The notes: a model not told the origin generated them from the letters alone. A DNA stretch of 64,000 nucleotides from JBPEWY01 sp965224095 (GCA_965224095.1 OZ245039.1:1860001-1924000); one strand, 5' to 3'. Shown: positions 26,786 through 36,762, numbered from the stretch's first letter. A program made the numbers and translations.

Positions 26786-27943
26786 ATGCTTTTTGATAAC
26801 CAACGAAATACTTCAAAGTTCCTGCTGGTACTGGCATCGTTTGTTATAGTGAGCCTAATTTTGTGGAACACTTATAACTTTTTCAAAATCTTCAAAGAGG
26901 AAGAACGCCTTAAAATGGAAACCTGGGCTACTGCCCAGGCGGAGTTAATTCAGACTGCCGATCTAAACAGAAATCTCGGAGAGCTTCCTTTGGTAGTTTT
27001 AAAAAATAATGTAACCACGCCTATGATCGTGGTTAATAATGATGGAACCATTTACGGTATTAGCAATATTGAAGATACGCGTATAGAGGAAGATACTTTT
27101 GTACAATCGCTCATAAAAAAATTCACGCTGGAAAATGCTCCTATTGAAATTGCATATAAGGGAGAACATCTTCAGACGCTGTACTACGGGAATTCAGAAA
27201 TCATTAATAAATTAAAATACTACCCCATTGCCCTATTATTGATAATTTTCTTGTTTGGTGCCGTAATATTTTTCTTTTACAGAGCTTCCAGAATTTCGGA
27301 ACAAAATAAGCTTTGGGCGGGTATGGCAAAAGAAACAGCACATCAAATTGGCACACCCTTATCGTCTTTACTCGGGTGGAACGAACTGCTAAAAACAGAA
27401 AAACTTCATCATAGTGTTACTGATGAGATAGAAAAGGATATTTCCCGGCTTAAAACCATTACAGAGCGTTTTTCTAAGATTGGTTCGGCTCCCACTTTGG
27501 AACGTTATAATATTGTTGAGGAAACCCGGGATGCTTTTGATTATCTCAAATCGCGAAGTTCTAAGCTGGTAGCTTTTGAATTTTTTTCACCCCAAGATTC
27601 TATTATGGTCCATTTAAATCCGTCTCTCTATAACTGGACTATCGAAAACCTGGTTAAAAATGCTATTGATGCTATGAAGGGTAAAGGAAAAGTAAGGGTA
27701 GATATTAATTTGCAACAAAATTACGTTAATATATTGGTTAGTGATACCGGAAGCGGTATTCCTAAATCTGATTTTACTAAAATATTCGAACCTGGTTACA
27801 CCACCAAAAAGCGTGGATGGGGACTGGGGTTATCGTTAGTTAAACGTATTATTGAAGATTATCATAACGGAAAAATAAAAGTATTATCGTCCTCAAAAGA
27901 AGAAGGAACTATCATGCAAATTTCTCTTAAAACCATATCATAG
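26786..27943 (+). CDS. sensor histidine kinase
   Basis: About 385 residues from the ATG at 26786. An N-terminal helix (FLLVLASFVIVSLILWN) and a second near residue 160 (YYPIALLLIIFLFGAVIFFFY) flank a periplasmic sensor region of about 110 residues. The phospho-acceptor box is ETAHQIGTPLSSLLGWNELL, and the ATPase domain shows ENLVKNAIDAMKGKG (N box), VSDTGSGIP (G1), FEPGYTTKKRGWGLGLSL (F and G2). There is no HAMP domain and no response regulator next door, so it is an orphan kinase. The signal is unknown. A small zinc-ribbon gene follows. Confidence 0.93.
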   Translation: MLFDNQRNTSKFLLVLASFVIVSLILWNTYNFFKIFKEEERLKMETWATAQAELIQTADLNRNLGELPLVVLKNNVTTPMIVVNNDGTIYGISNIEDTRIEEDTFVQSLIKKFTLENAPIEIAYKGEHLQTLYYGNSEIINKLKYYPIALLLIIFLFGAVIFFFYRASRISEQNKLWAGMAKETAHQIGTPLSSLLGWNELLKTEKLHHSVTDEIEKDISRLKTITERFSKIGSAPTLERYNIVEETRDAFDYLKSRSSKLVAFEFFSPQDSIMVHLNPSLYNWTIENLVKNAIDAMKGKGKVRVDINLQQNYVNILVSDTGSGIPKSDFTKIFEPGYTTKKRGWGLGLSLVKRIIEDYHNGKIKVLSSSKEEGTIMQISLKTIS

Positions 27944-27960
27944 CCCCAAACCCTACTGGC

Positions 27961-28314
27961 ATGCCTAAAGATAAATTGATTCCTATTAAGAAAGCAGAAT
28001 TAAGTAATAATTGCCCGGAATGTTATAACAGCAATCTCACCCTTACTTTTTACCAGAAACTAAAAGAGCGGCCTTTGTACAGTAAAATGTCCGGTGAAAT
28101 CATCAATGAGATTTCCTGCAATGTATGTAATTCGAAAATTTACCCGATTACCTGGTCGCAGGATATTGAAAGAGTTGTGAAATACTACGAAAAAATGGTG
28201 GTTCCGAAAAAAGACACGGTTAAATTTACCAGTTTATTTTACCTGGTTTTACTCACCGCCATTGCTATTATAATTGCCAGTATTGCCTATTTGCGCTATG
28301 CAGAGATCATTTAA
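27961..28314 (+). CDS. zinc-ribbon protein with a C-terminal membrane helix
   Basis: A 117-residue protein I do not recognise by name. Two cysteine pairs, CPEC near residue 19 and CNVC near residue 57, form a likely zinc ribbon, and a single helix (FTSLFYLVLLTAIAIIIAS) lies near the C-terminus, leaving a short tail. It starts 17 bases after the histidine kinase and is probably co-transcribed with it. Its end overlaps the convergent HIT gene by 8 bases. Confidence 0.75.
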   Translation: MPKDKLIPIKKAELSNNCPECYNSNLTLTFYQKLKERPLYSKMSGEIINEISCNVCNSKIYPITWSQDIERVVKYYEKMVVPKKDTVKFTSLFYLVLLTAIAIIIASIAYLRYAEII

Positions 28315-28699
28315 TATGCGATCCGATTTTTTCAGCGAGTTGTACAAACTCGGCAGATTCCATTTTTATTTTATGACTAAACGTCATCTCCCTCATTTCA
28401 TTCAGGGGAATTAAATGAATATGTACATGTGGTACTTCGAGGCCAACAACCGATACTCCTATACGTTTACAGGGAACAGATGCTCTTAATGCCAGCGCTA
28501 CTTTTCTCGAAAATTCCATAAGAGCCGTATAGGACTGGTTATCAAGATCAAAAAGCCGGTCAATTTCCTTTTTCGGAATGCAAAGCGTATGTCCTCTCGC
28601 ATTCGGGTTAATATCTAAAAATGCCAGATGGTTTTCATCTTCGGCTATCTTATAGCACGGAATTTCTCCCTGCACTATTCTGGTAAAAATGCTTGCCAT
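28307..28699 (-). CDS. HIT family nucleotide hydrolase
   Basis: A 130-residue histidine-triad protein. The catalytic triad is HVHIHLIPL near residue 95, and the N-terminal SIFTRIVQGEIPCYKI and FLDINPNARGHTLCIPK are typical of the HINT/HinT branch that hydrolyses nucleoside phosphoramidates. It lies downstream of greA on the same strand but is separated from it by a terminator. Confidence 0.94.
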   Translation of the reverse strand: MASIFTRIVQGEIPCYKIAEDENHLAFLDINPNARGHTLCIPKKEIDRLFDLDNQSYTALMEFSRKVALALRASVPCKRIGVSVVGLEVPHVHIHLIPLNEMREMTFSHKIKMESAEFVQLAEKIGSHIK

Positions 28700-28722
28700 A
28701 GTGTTCTTCTTTTTATAAAAAT

Positions 28723-28762
28723 AAAAAATCCTTCCGCATACAAGGGAAGGATTTTCATTTTT
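28723..28762 (-). terminator. terminator behind greA
   Basis: Arms AAAATCCTTCC and GGAAGGATTTT with a 9-base loop and T-rich flanks lie in the 76-base interval between greA and the HIT gene. Confidence 0.75.
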
Positions 28763-28775
28763 TATGTTACCTGTG

Positions 28776-29252
28776 TTAATCTCTGGTTATTTCCAACACC
28801 TCGAACTTAAGAGTTCCGTTAGGAACACTTATTTCCGCTATTTCTCCTACCTCCTTACCGAGTAATCCTTTCCCAATAGGAGAACTTACCGATATTTTCC
28901 CTGCTTTTAAATCGGCTTCACTTTCCGCCACCAGAGTGTATTTCATTTCCATTCCGTTGGCCTGATTTTTAATCCGTACCGTTGAAAGTACCAGCACCTT
29001 GGAAGTGTCTAACTGACTTTCATCTATTAATCGTGCATTTGATAATACCTCTTCTAATTTAGATATTTTCATCTCAAGTAAACCCTGAGCTTCTTTAGCA
29101 GCATCGTATTCGGCATTTTCAGAAAGATCTCCCTTGTCTCTGGCATCAGCAATAGCCTGCGATGCTTTAGGGCGTTCAATATCTTTTAAATAACTAAGTT
29201 CTTCTCTTAACTTTTTTAATCCCTCTGCCGTGTAATAAGAAACGTTACTCAT
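28776..29252 (-). CDS. greA: transcription elongation factor GreA
   Basis: Rescues backtracked RNA polymerase by stimulating transcript cleavage. The 158-residue protein has the N-terminal coiled coil with the acidic tip (DARDKGDLSENAEYDAAKEA) and the C-terminal FKBP-like domain ending in VSSPIGKGLLGKEVGEIAEI. The length and layout are those of standard GreA. It has its own -7 box and terminator. Confidence 0.97.
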   Translation of the reverse strand: MSNVSYYTAEGLKKLREELSYLKDIERPKASQAIADARDKGDLSENAEYDAAKEAQGLLEMKISKLEEVLSNARLIDESQLDTSKVLVLSTVRIKNQANGMEMKYTLVAESEADLKAGKISVSSPIGKGLLGKEVGEIAEISVPNGTLKFEVLEITRD

Positions 29253-29304
29253 AACTTCATTCTTTATAAATACAAAAATCCCCTAAAACCAGAGGATTCG
29301 AGTG

Positions 29305-29312
29305 CAAATATA
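29305..29312 (-). promoter_or_regulatory. -7 box of greA
   Basis: TATATTTG on the minus strand, exact match to TAnnTTTG, about 52 bases upstream of the greA start. Confidence 0.55.
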
Positions 29313-29366
29313 CAATTTTTTAAACAATTTCGTTTTGAAGCTAGTATATTGCACTAAAATTTAAAC

Positions 29367-29807
29367 ATGAAGAAATTCGTCCTGTTGTTTGTACTAATCC
29401 TCCTCGCCTGCGGAGGAGACGATGCAGAACGAAATCCTTTCCTCTCGGAAGTAAGGGTTAATGCACGCCTTGATTTAAATCTCCCTCAATACAGCAGTCT
29501 AATTACTCCGGGAAATTCATTATATATTTCCAGTGACGGCAGTATTCCAATAGGTCATCGCGGTGTTTTTATAACAAATACAGGATCCGGATTTGTTGCT
29601 TTCGAAGCTAGTTGCCCGAATCACAGGCCCAATAACTGTTCCACTATGACTGCCATATCGTCAACCACCTGCGAGTGTTCATGCGAAGGCTATACTTATA
29701 ATTTATTTTCCGGTCAGCCCTTGGATGTACCCGAAGGAGAAACTCGCTATCCCATGTTGTGGTACAGTACTACGGTGGCCGACAATGTCGTTATAATCTC
29801 CAATTAA
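29367..29807 (+). CDS. Rieske-like lipoprotein with altered cluster ligands
   Basis: A 146-residue predicted lipoprotein with the lipobox ILLACGG. The middle resembles a Rieske [2Fe-2S] domain: FEASCPNHRPNNC, then TTCECSCEGYTYNLFSGQPL. A true Rieske site is CxH and CxxH; here the first reads CPNH and the second lacks the final His (CSCE). It may have lost the cluster or bind another metal through its six cysteines. Similar proteins occur next to unrelated genes in Flavobacteriia. The function is unknown. Confidence 0.6.
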   Translation: MKKFVLLFVLILLACGGDDAERNPFLSEVRVNARLDLNLPQYSSLITPGNSLYISSDGSIPIGHRGVFITNTGSGFVAFEASCPNHRPNNCSTMTAISSTTCECSCEGYTYNLFSGQPLDVPEGETRYPMLWYSTTVADNVVIISN

Positions 29808-29913
29808 CGGTATTATTTTGCATTTTATCGATTTTTGATACTTTTAAAGATCTTTTTTAGCGTTTTATCCGTACTTATTAGAATTGATTAATGCAAATGC
29901 GGATTTTTTTAAA

Positions 29914-32900
29914 ATGAAAATTTACCCCACAAAATTAATTTTCATTCTAACCTTTTTATTTTCTATTTCCCTTTCTGCTACAGAATATTATGTTACTGTA
30001 GAAGGGAAACGCTATAACGATGGCCGTACCGAAGAAACTGCATGGTCCATTCAACACGCCTTTGAAAATGCGAGAGCAGGAGATACTATATGGGTTAAAG
30101 CGGGAAATTACGGTAGTGTAACCCTGGTGGTTTATCACTCGGGAACTCCTGATAAATATATTCGATTTATCGGATATAAAGATACTCCCGGTGATGTTGT
30201 AAGCTGTTACGGCTCAACTTTTGAATATGGCGATGAATTAGACGCCAGTAAAATGCCTCTTCTGGAAGGAGAACAGATAAACGGACAGGGACAGGGAGTG
30301 GGCATTAGAACGTACAGTCCTTATCTTCATATAGAGAACTTCCAGATCACCAAATACAATGCGAATATTTTCACCACGGGAAACTTTAATGTTTTAAGAA
30401 ATATTATCTCAACAGATGCCGGCGATTTTAATCCTATGCACACTTTCCCGGACAATACTTCCAATGCCCTATTAAATTATAATGGTTATGGAATTACGCT
30501 TAAAGGAGACTACTGTACTTTGGAAAACAGTATTGTTGTTAATTCCGGAGCCGAGGGTATTGTAATTCAGGATGGTAACAATCAAACACACCGATATAAT
30601 AAAGTGTATTCAGACAGTAGGATTAATCCATGTGATTATTATTATTTGATTACGCTGAACTCTAATAACAATACCATAGACAATATATATGTAGAACGCG
30701 TTGGAGATCTTGTTCATAAAGGGCATGGGATTGTTTATAAAGTACAGGCCACCAATAATTTAATCACCAATTCTACCCTGGTTAATTCTTCTTTTGAACA
30801 CAGTTTTACGGAAGTAAAATATAATATTGCCGACAATATAACTATTATTGGAGGTGAAGATAATAATGGAGCTTTCTCTTTTAATAATGGTTCACATCAT
30901 AACATAGTGAGAAACAGCAAAGTCCTTAATGCGTCATCAATGGCCTCTTTTGGCGATTGGGTTGAGAATCAAACCCTTCCCTTTGATATTGAGCAGGCAG
31001 GGGCCTATAATCAGCTCATTAATGTTGTAGCTTATAATTGTAAATACGGTGTTAATTTTAATTCCTGGGATAAAACAAATGGTGAAGCCTTTGGCAATGA
31101 GTTTATTAATTGCACTTTTGCCGATATCCCTACTTTATACAATGTTGGAAGAAAAAACTACAATAACAACTTTATTAATTGTGTATTTGACAATATTGAA
31201 TTACTCAAACCTGATATTGATCATCCCGAACATGCATTAGAATTGGATGCAGGAACTTTTACCAATTGTAATTTTAATACCAGTTTTGGAGTTCCGCAAA
31301 TAATAGATTCCCGGCTAACGGAGCTTTTTGGACAGGACAATGCCGCATCTATTCAAAATGAAGTGAATTCCACACAAGGATTCGTCCCTCGGCGCGATGT
31401 TGAATTAACCACTTCTTCCTCTTATTACCAATCCGGGAATTACAGTATATATGGGTATTTAAAGGACAGCAGCAAGCCTCATTATATGTTTTTCGGTTAT
31501 CGTTTTGATGCAGAAATCGGGAAGAGTTATGAGATTCGGTTCAAAGCAACAAAAACCAAGGGTGATTATCAGCGAATAACCGATTGGAAAGGATTTGAAA
31601 ACAGCCCTAAAAATGTGCGGATTTCTCATTCCTGGGATGAATATGTATTTCTGGTAAAAGCCACTTCTGAAAGGCCCTTACTTAAGTTTTATATAAGTGC
31701 CCGAAAAGGAGCATCTCCCGGAGATGATTTTATTATAGATGATTTATCGATTAAAGAGGTAACATTAGCACCTGCAGGCAGTAATCTTACTACCTTCCCA
31801 ACTGATTTTGTGGATCCTCCTAATGCAGATTACAGGCTCAAGCCTTCCAGTTCCCTCCTGGATTTAGGGATTACCACTGCTTTTAATTACGATCATAATA
31901 ATATTTCACGACCTCAGGGAGGAGCAGTTGATCTTGGGGCCTATGAATACACCTCTACGAATCTTCCGCCGGAAATAATTCTTACTTCTCCTTGCGATAA
32001 AGGCACCTATGAAACGGGTGAAAATATAAAAATCCAGAATTCCGTTTTCGATGCGGAAAACGCTGTGGCAAATGTAGAACTTTATATTGACGGACAATTA
32101 ATCGAATCTTCCACCGGGCCGGATTTTTCTTTTACAACGATATTCTCGGAGCCTGGGACTTACCAGGTAAATACTGTAGTTTACGATGCTAATGGATTAA
32201 CTGCTTCTTCCAATCAGGTGGAATTAACCATTGTTCCTCCCTCAAACCTCCCGCCTGTTGTAGCTATTACCGAACCCGTACAAAATTCAACTCACTATCT
32301 AAACGAGCCTATCAATGTCAGTGCCGCGGCTTCCGATCCCGATGGTGTGATTGCCAAAGTAACGTTCTATCTTAACGATCAGTTGATTGCCACCGAAACC
32401 AATGCCCCTTATACGCATTCCCTCACCCTCGATACCCTGGGTGATTATACCCTCAAGGCTATTGCCCATGATAACGAAAATACCACTACCGAGTCGGAGA
32501 TCGTAACCTTTACCATAGCAGAAAAACCCAATGAGGCTCCTCAGGTTTCTCTGGATAATCCGACTAATAACAGTTCTTTTTATATCGGTGATCCTATTAA
32601 TGTTAGTGCCACTGCTTCCGATCCCGATGGTGTGATTGCCAAAGTAGCGTTCTATCTTAACGATCAGTTGATTGCCACCGAAACCAATGCCCCCTATACG
32701 CATTCCCTCACTCTCGATACCCTGGGTGATTATACCCTCAAGGCTATTGCCTATGATAACGAAAATACCACTACCGAGTCGGAGATCGTAACCTTTACCA
32801 TAGCAGAAAAACCCAATGAAGCTCCTCAGGTTTCTCTGGATAATCCGGCTAATAACAGTTCTTTTTATATCGGTGAGCCTATTAATGTCAGTGCCACGGC

Positions 32901-34512
32901 TTCCGATCCCGATGGTGTGATTGCCAAAGTAACGTTCTATCTTAACGATCAGTTGATTGCCACCGAAACCAATGCCCCCTATACGCATTCCCTCACCCTT
33001 GATACCCTGGGTGATTATACCCTCAAGGCCATTGCCTATGATAACGAAAATACCACTACCGAGTCGGAGATCGTAGCCTTTACCATAGCGGAAAAACCCA
33101 ATGAAGCTCCTCAGGTTTCTCTGGATAATCCGACTAATAACAGTTCTTTTTATATCGGTGATCCTATTAATGTTAGTGCCGCTGCTTCCGATCCCGATGG
33201 TGTGATTGCCAAAGTAGCGTTCTATCTTAACGATCAGTTGATTGCCACCGAAACCAATGCCCCATATACGCATTCCCTCACTCTCGATACCCTGGGTGAC
33301 TATACACTCAAGGCTATTGCCTATGATAACGAAAATACCACTACCGAGTCGGAGATCGTAACCTTTACCATAGCAGAAAAACCCAATGAATTACCTCAAA
33401 TAAGCGTCAATTTTACTTATGAAAACGCCAAGTCTTATGCCGGCGATAAAATTGAAATATTTGCGAATGCAACGGACTCCGATGGTACTATTTCCCGGGT
33501 CGAATTTTTCCTGGACGGAAATTTAATTGCCACAGAATACGTATCTCCATATACACAATCGCTTACTTTCAATACGCCTGGTATCCATACGGTATTCGCG
33601 ATAGCTTATGATAATGATTCGGGTTCATCTACTTCAAACTCCATAGAGATTAATATTGAAGAAATCCCTAACCAGCTACCTACTGTGTATTTGGAAACTG
33701 TAAACGCCAATGAAATATACTATACCGGAGATCATATTGAATTAAAAGCACTGGCCTCCGATACAGACGGATCCGTAACAAAAGTGGAGTTTTATGTAAA
33801 TGACAAGCTTTTTTCAACAGAGCGAAAAAGTCCCTATACAACATCAATAATCCCGGAAATACACGGTACATATAAAGTGCAGGCCATAGTGTATGATAAC
33901 AAAAATGCATCTCAGGCTTCCGATGTATTAGCCCTTACTGTTAACGAACCTATAAATCAGGCCCCGCTTATTTCCATCGGGCTTTCCGATTCAAATACGC
34001 TTTTAAATACTGGCGACACGCTTCAGGTAGTCGCCAATGTAAATGATCTGGACGGTACTGTTGTTAAAGTTGAATTTTTTATAAACAACACTTCCGTATA
34101 TATCTCAGAGACCCCTCCACATTCCTGGAATACCGTTGTAGAACAGGCAGGAATTTTTGAAATCAAGGCCATTGCTTATGACAATAAAGGCCTAACGTCA
34201 GAATCAAACATACTAACCCTTACTTCTGTTGAAAGCGCCAATACCCTTATAAATGAAACATCTGCGATCGATATAGGTCAGATTAAACTATACCCAAATC
34301 CCACCAAGGGAGATCTGTTTATTCGCGGGGATGTTGAAAATACTTCCTTAGTACTTATAGATCTTCTAGGGCGGGTTACCCAGGTAAAAGGATATCTGGT
34401 AAACAGCAATGAGCTCCGTATTGATATGGCTCCCTATCCTCCGGGGGTTTATATATTACAGATCACTGATGAAAACAATATTAGTGTTACTAAAAAAGTA
34501 ATCAAAAACTAA
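29914..34512 (+). CDS. T9SS-secreted parallel beta-helix protein with eight Ig-like repeats
   Basis: About 1,532 residues from the ATG at 29914, which gives a clean signal peptide (LIFILTFLFSISLSA). The first 590 or so residues form a right-handed parallel beta-helix like those of polysaccharide lyases, with DTIWVKAGNYGSVTL and many N-rich rungs, followed by a jelly-roll-like segment. Then come eight tandem 95-residue repeats resembling bacterial Ig domains (Big_7 type, with PPVVAITEP...SDPDGVIAKV...YDNEN). The last 80 residues are a type IX sorting tail (IKLYPNPTKGDLFIRG). The protein is exported and anchored or released at the surface. Catalytic residues are not identified, so adhesion or glycan cleavage are both open. 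Confidence 0.88.
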   Translation: MKIYPTKLIFILTFLFSISLSATEYYVTVEGKRYNDGRTEETAWSIQHAFENARAGDTIWVKAGNYGSVTLVVYHSGTPDKYIRFIGYKDTPGDVVSCYGSTFEYGDELDASKMPLLEGEQINGQGQGVGIRTYSPYLHIENFQITKYNANIFTTGNFNVLRNIISTDAGDFNPMHTFPDNTSNALLNYNGYGITLKGDYCTLENSIVVNSGAEGIVIQDGNNQTHRYNKVYSDSRINPCDYYYLITLNSNNNTIDNIYVERVGDLVHKGHGIVYKVQATNNLITNSTLVNSSFEHSFTEVKYNIADNITIIGGEDNNGAFSFNNGSHHNIVRNSKVLNASSMASFGDWVENQTLPFDIEQAGAYNQLINVVAYNCKYGVNFNSWDKTNGEAFGNEFINCTFADIPTLYNVGRKNYNNNFINCVFDNIELLKPDIDHPEHALELDAGTFTNCNFNTSFGVPQIIDSRLTELFGQDNAASIQNEVNSTQGFVPRRDVELTTSSSYYQSGNYSIYGYLKDSSKPHYMFFGYRFDAEIGKSYEIRFKATKTKGDYQRITDWKGFENSPKNVRISHSWDEYVFLVKATSERPLLKFYISARKGASPGDDFIIDDLSIKEVTLAPAGSNLTTFPTDFVDPPNADYRLKPSSSLLDLGITTAFNYDHNNISRPQGGAVDLGAYEYTSTNLPPEIILTSPCDKGTYETGENIKIQNSVFDAENAVANVELYIDGQLIESSTGPDFSFTTIFSEPGTYQVNTVVYDANGLTASSNQVELTIVPPSNLPPVVAITEPVQNSTHYLNEPINVSAAASDPDGVIAKVTFYLNDQLIATETNAPYTHSLTLDTLGDYTLKAIAHDNENTTTESEIVTFTIAEKPNEAPQVSLDNPTNNSSFYIGDPINVSATASDPDGVIAKVAFYLNDQLIATETNAPYTHSLTLDTLGDYTLKAIAYDNENTTTESEIVTFTIAEKPNEAPQVSLDNPANNSSFYIGEPINVSATASDPDGVIAKVTFYLNDQLIATETNAPYTHSLTLDTLGDYTLKAIAYDNENTTTESEIVAFTIAEKPNEAPQVSLDNPTNNSSFYIGDPINVSAAASDPDGVIAKVAFYLNDQLIATETNAPYTHSLTLDTLGDYTLKAIAYDNENTTTESEIVTFTIAEKPNELPQISVNFTYENAKSYAGDKIEIFANATDSDGTISRVEFFLDGNLIATEYVSPYTQSLTFNTPGIHTVFAIAYDNDSGSSTSNSIEINIEEIPNQLPTVYLETVNANEIYYTGDHIELKALASDTDGSVTKVEFYVNDKLFSTERKSPYTTSIIPEIHGTYKVQAIVYDNKNASQASDVLALTVNEPINQAPLISIGLSDSNTLLNTGDTLQVVANVNDLDGTVVKVEFFINNTSVYISETPPHSWNTVVEQAGIFEIKAIAYDNKGLTSESNILTLTSVESANTLINETSAIDIGQIKLYPNPTKGDLFIRGDVENTSLVLIDLLGRVTQVKGYLVNSNELRIDMAPYPPGVYILQITDENNISVTKKVIKN
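31966..34245 (+). repeat. eight tandem 285-bp units
   Basis: Unit starts are 31966, 32251, 32536, 32821, 33106, 33391, 33676 and 33961, each exactly 285 bases (95 codons) apart. Units 2 to 5 are nearly identical at DNA level, while units 1, 6, 7 and 8 are conserved only in protein. Within the near-identical block, units 2 and 4 share one set of variants and units 3 and 5 another. Confidence 0.95.
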
Positions 34513-36762
34513 CTAAAGCTTCACGTTTACTCCAAATAAAAAATTGGTTGTAGCCTGCGGATAAAACCCGGCTCCTTCAATAGTGGTTATCACTCCCGGG
34601 TTAGTCCATGTGTCATCATAGGTATAGTAATAACCGTTAGAGACATACTTTACATTAAAAATATTATTTACAAGCGCTGTCAGCGTAATAGATTTAAAAA
34701 ATGAGTTGGTATTAATTTCATAATTCACATTAAGGTCGTTTATAAAATAAGCATCCAGCTTAGATAAGGAAGCATCTACATTTCCCATATACTGTGATCC
34801 CACATATTTGGATAACCAGGAAATACGGAAATTTTCAGTCGGTTGATAATCCACGGTCCCCGCACCAACAAAACCAGGAGAGAAAGAGATATGGGTATTC
34901 CCTAAATTAACCAGTGTTCCATCTAAAGGAGTTATAAAATCTGAATTCTTATTAGAACTTATTGATGTATTAACCTGCATTGATACCTTATCGGAAATTT
35001 TTACACCACTTTCAAGTTCCAGACCCAGCCGGTAACTCTTTCCGCTATTCATTCGAACCGGAGCTCCAACATCGTTAATAGCTCCTGTATAAACCAATTG
35101 ATCCTTATAATGCATATAATACACATTGGCATTAAAACTTATCCCAGGCTTTTTGTATCGCCATCCCAATTCAAAATCATCCAGTTTTTCGGGTTCGGGA
35201 GATCCGTTTTCAAAATCGTCTCTGCTAGGTTCTTTGTGCGCACGTCCATAAGATGCATAAAGGTGTTGTGCGTCATTAATAATATAGGTAACTCCCATTT
35301 TAGGGTTAAAAAAATTATAGCTTTCATTTATGTTGATGGGAACTCTATCGGAGGTAAGGCCTGTTGTTTTATAGTTAACTAACCTGTGTTGAATATCTCC
35401 AAAAAGTCTCCATGTATCATTGAGATTGAGATTGAGTTTTGCAAAATAACTCCATTCGTTTTTTTCGCTGTCACTCTCATAATAACGGTCTCGAATTTCC
35501 AGGTTTGCAGGAAGTATATTTCCCCAGATTATCTCTCCGAAATGATCTCCGGTATAGGTGCTGAAAAAAGCTCCTATAATAAGTTCAAGGTGCTTCTTTT
35601 TATAATTGGCATTTGCATTTACCACATAGAAATCATTATCCAACCAACGGCGTCTGATCAAATCGGTTTCACCAATAGTTTCCTCTCCGATAATTACGTC
35701 GCTAAAACCATAATCAACCAGAGACTGATCTTCTTTGTACTGTTCAAAAAAACCTCTTCCATAGGTATAATTCAAGCCCAGATTGGTACTCCAGGTATCA
35801 GACCACTGTTGATTCCAGTGTATTTGATAATGGTCTTGTTTATAATCGTCAACTTCATTGTCGTAAAATTTAACTGCACCGGAATTATCGGTATACATTC
35901 CTGAAGGATTAAACCTCCTGTTGGTGTTCAACGTCTCCATATCTATTCCATTCCAGGCCTGATATGTAACTTCATGTCCACCAAACGTCAATGCTTTAAT
36001 CAATGTTGATTCTCCACTATATGAAGCCTGTAGGAAATGAGAATCCAGATCGGCACGGGCGCGATCAATATATCCGTCAGACCTTATGGCCGATAATCTA
36101 CCTGCAATTTCCCACCGATTATTCAATTTTCCCGTGCTGAATTTAGCTGTGTGCTTTCGCGTGTGATAGCTTCCTACAGCGTTTGCAATTTCTCCGGTGG
36201 CATGATCCGATACCACATCGGTTAACAAATTCAGGCTGGCCCCGAAAGCCCCGGAACCATTGGTCGAAGTTCCCACACCGCGCTGTAGTTGTAAACTCTG
36301 TGTGGAAGAGACTAAATCCGGTAAATTCACCCAAAACGTCAGCAGTGATTCTGCATCGTTATAGGGAATACCGTTTATGGTTACATTAGTTCCCTGGGCT
36401 CCTACACCCCTTACTCTAAACCCGGTATATCCGATACCGGCACCGGCATCGGTAGTGCTCACCACAGAAGGTAAAAGATTAATTAATACAGGGATATCCT
36501 GGCCCAGGTTTCGTTTTTCCAGCTCTTTTTTGGTAAGATTGGAATGCGTAACGGGCGATTGGGTATTTACCCGTACTGCCGATACGGAAACTTCATCCAA
36601 AGTAACAGGCGTTCCCTGAATACTATCGGTTTTTACCTCTTCCTGAGCCTCCAAAAACAGGGAGCTCGTTAAAAAAATAACGGTTAACACCTTTTTGGTA
36701 ACCGGAAACGTTTTAAAAATACATCGATAGGTTTGATGTATTACACAGAAAACAATTTTCAT
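34513..36762 (-). CDS. TonB-dependent receptor, probably for thiamine
   Basis: About 749 residues of an outer-membrane TonB-gated transporter. The plug domain begins after TLDEVSVSAVRV, with the family segments GFRVRGVGAQGTNVTINGIP and GSGAFGASLNLLTD; the C-terminal barrel ends in FLFGVNVKL. There is no carboxypeptidase-like N-terminal domain, unlike SusC proteins. A TPP riboswitch lies 80-160 bases upstream on the same strand, which assigns it to uptake of thiamine or a thiamine compound (OMR1 type). The upstream part of the predicted signal peptide is unusually long, so the true start could be a later GTG. It is convergent with the T9SS gene, with abutting stops. Confidence 0.88.
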   Translation of the reverse strand: MKIVFCVIHQTYRCIFKTFPVTKKVLTVIFLTSSLFLEAQEEVKTDSIQGTPVTLDEVSVSAVRVNTQSPVTHSNLTKKELEKRNLGQDIPVLINLLPSVVSTTDAGAGIGYTGFRVRGVGAQGTNVTINGIPYNDAESLLTFWVNLPDLVSSTQSLQLQRGVGTSTNGSGAFGASLNLLTDVVSDHATGEIANAVGSYHTRKHTAKFSTGKLNNRWEIAGRLSAIRSDGYIDRARADLDSHFLQASYSGESTLIKALTFGGHEVTYQAWNGIDMETLNTNRRFNPSGMYTDNSGAVKFYDNEVDDYKQDHYQIHWNQQWSDTWSTNLGLNYTYGRGFFEQYKEDQSLVDYGFSDVIIGEETIGETDLIRRRWLDNDFYVVNANANYKKKHLELIIGAFFSTYTGDHFGEIIWGNILPANLEIRDRYYESDSEKNEWSYFAKLNLNLNDTWRLFGDIQHRLVNYKTTGLTSDRVPININESYNFFNPKMGVTYIINDAQHLYASYGRAHKEPSRDDFENGSPEPEKLDDFELGWRYKKPGISFNANVYYMHYKDQLVYTGAINDVGAPVRMNSGKSYRLGLELESGVKISDKVSMQVNTSISSNKNSDFITPLDGTLVNLGNTHISFSPGFVGAGTVDYQPTENFRISWLSKYVGSQYMGNVDASLSKLDAYFINDLNVNYEINTNSFFKSITLTALVNNIFNVKYVSNGYYYTYDDTWTNPGVITTIEGAGFYPQATTNFLFGVNVKL

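Noticed and set aside
32299..33273. A 324-residue minus-strand open frame across the Ig-like repeats
   Set aside because: It exists only because the repeat units keep the antisense frame open by the same 285-base period. It repeats the same peptide and has no start signal or homology pattern.
31966..34245. The 285-bp repeats as a CRISPR array or mobile element
   Set aside because: They are in frame, coding and contiguous, without spacers or transposase.
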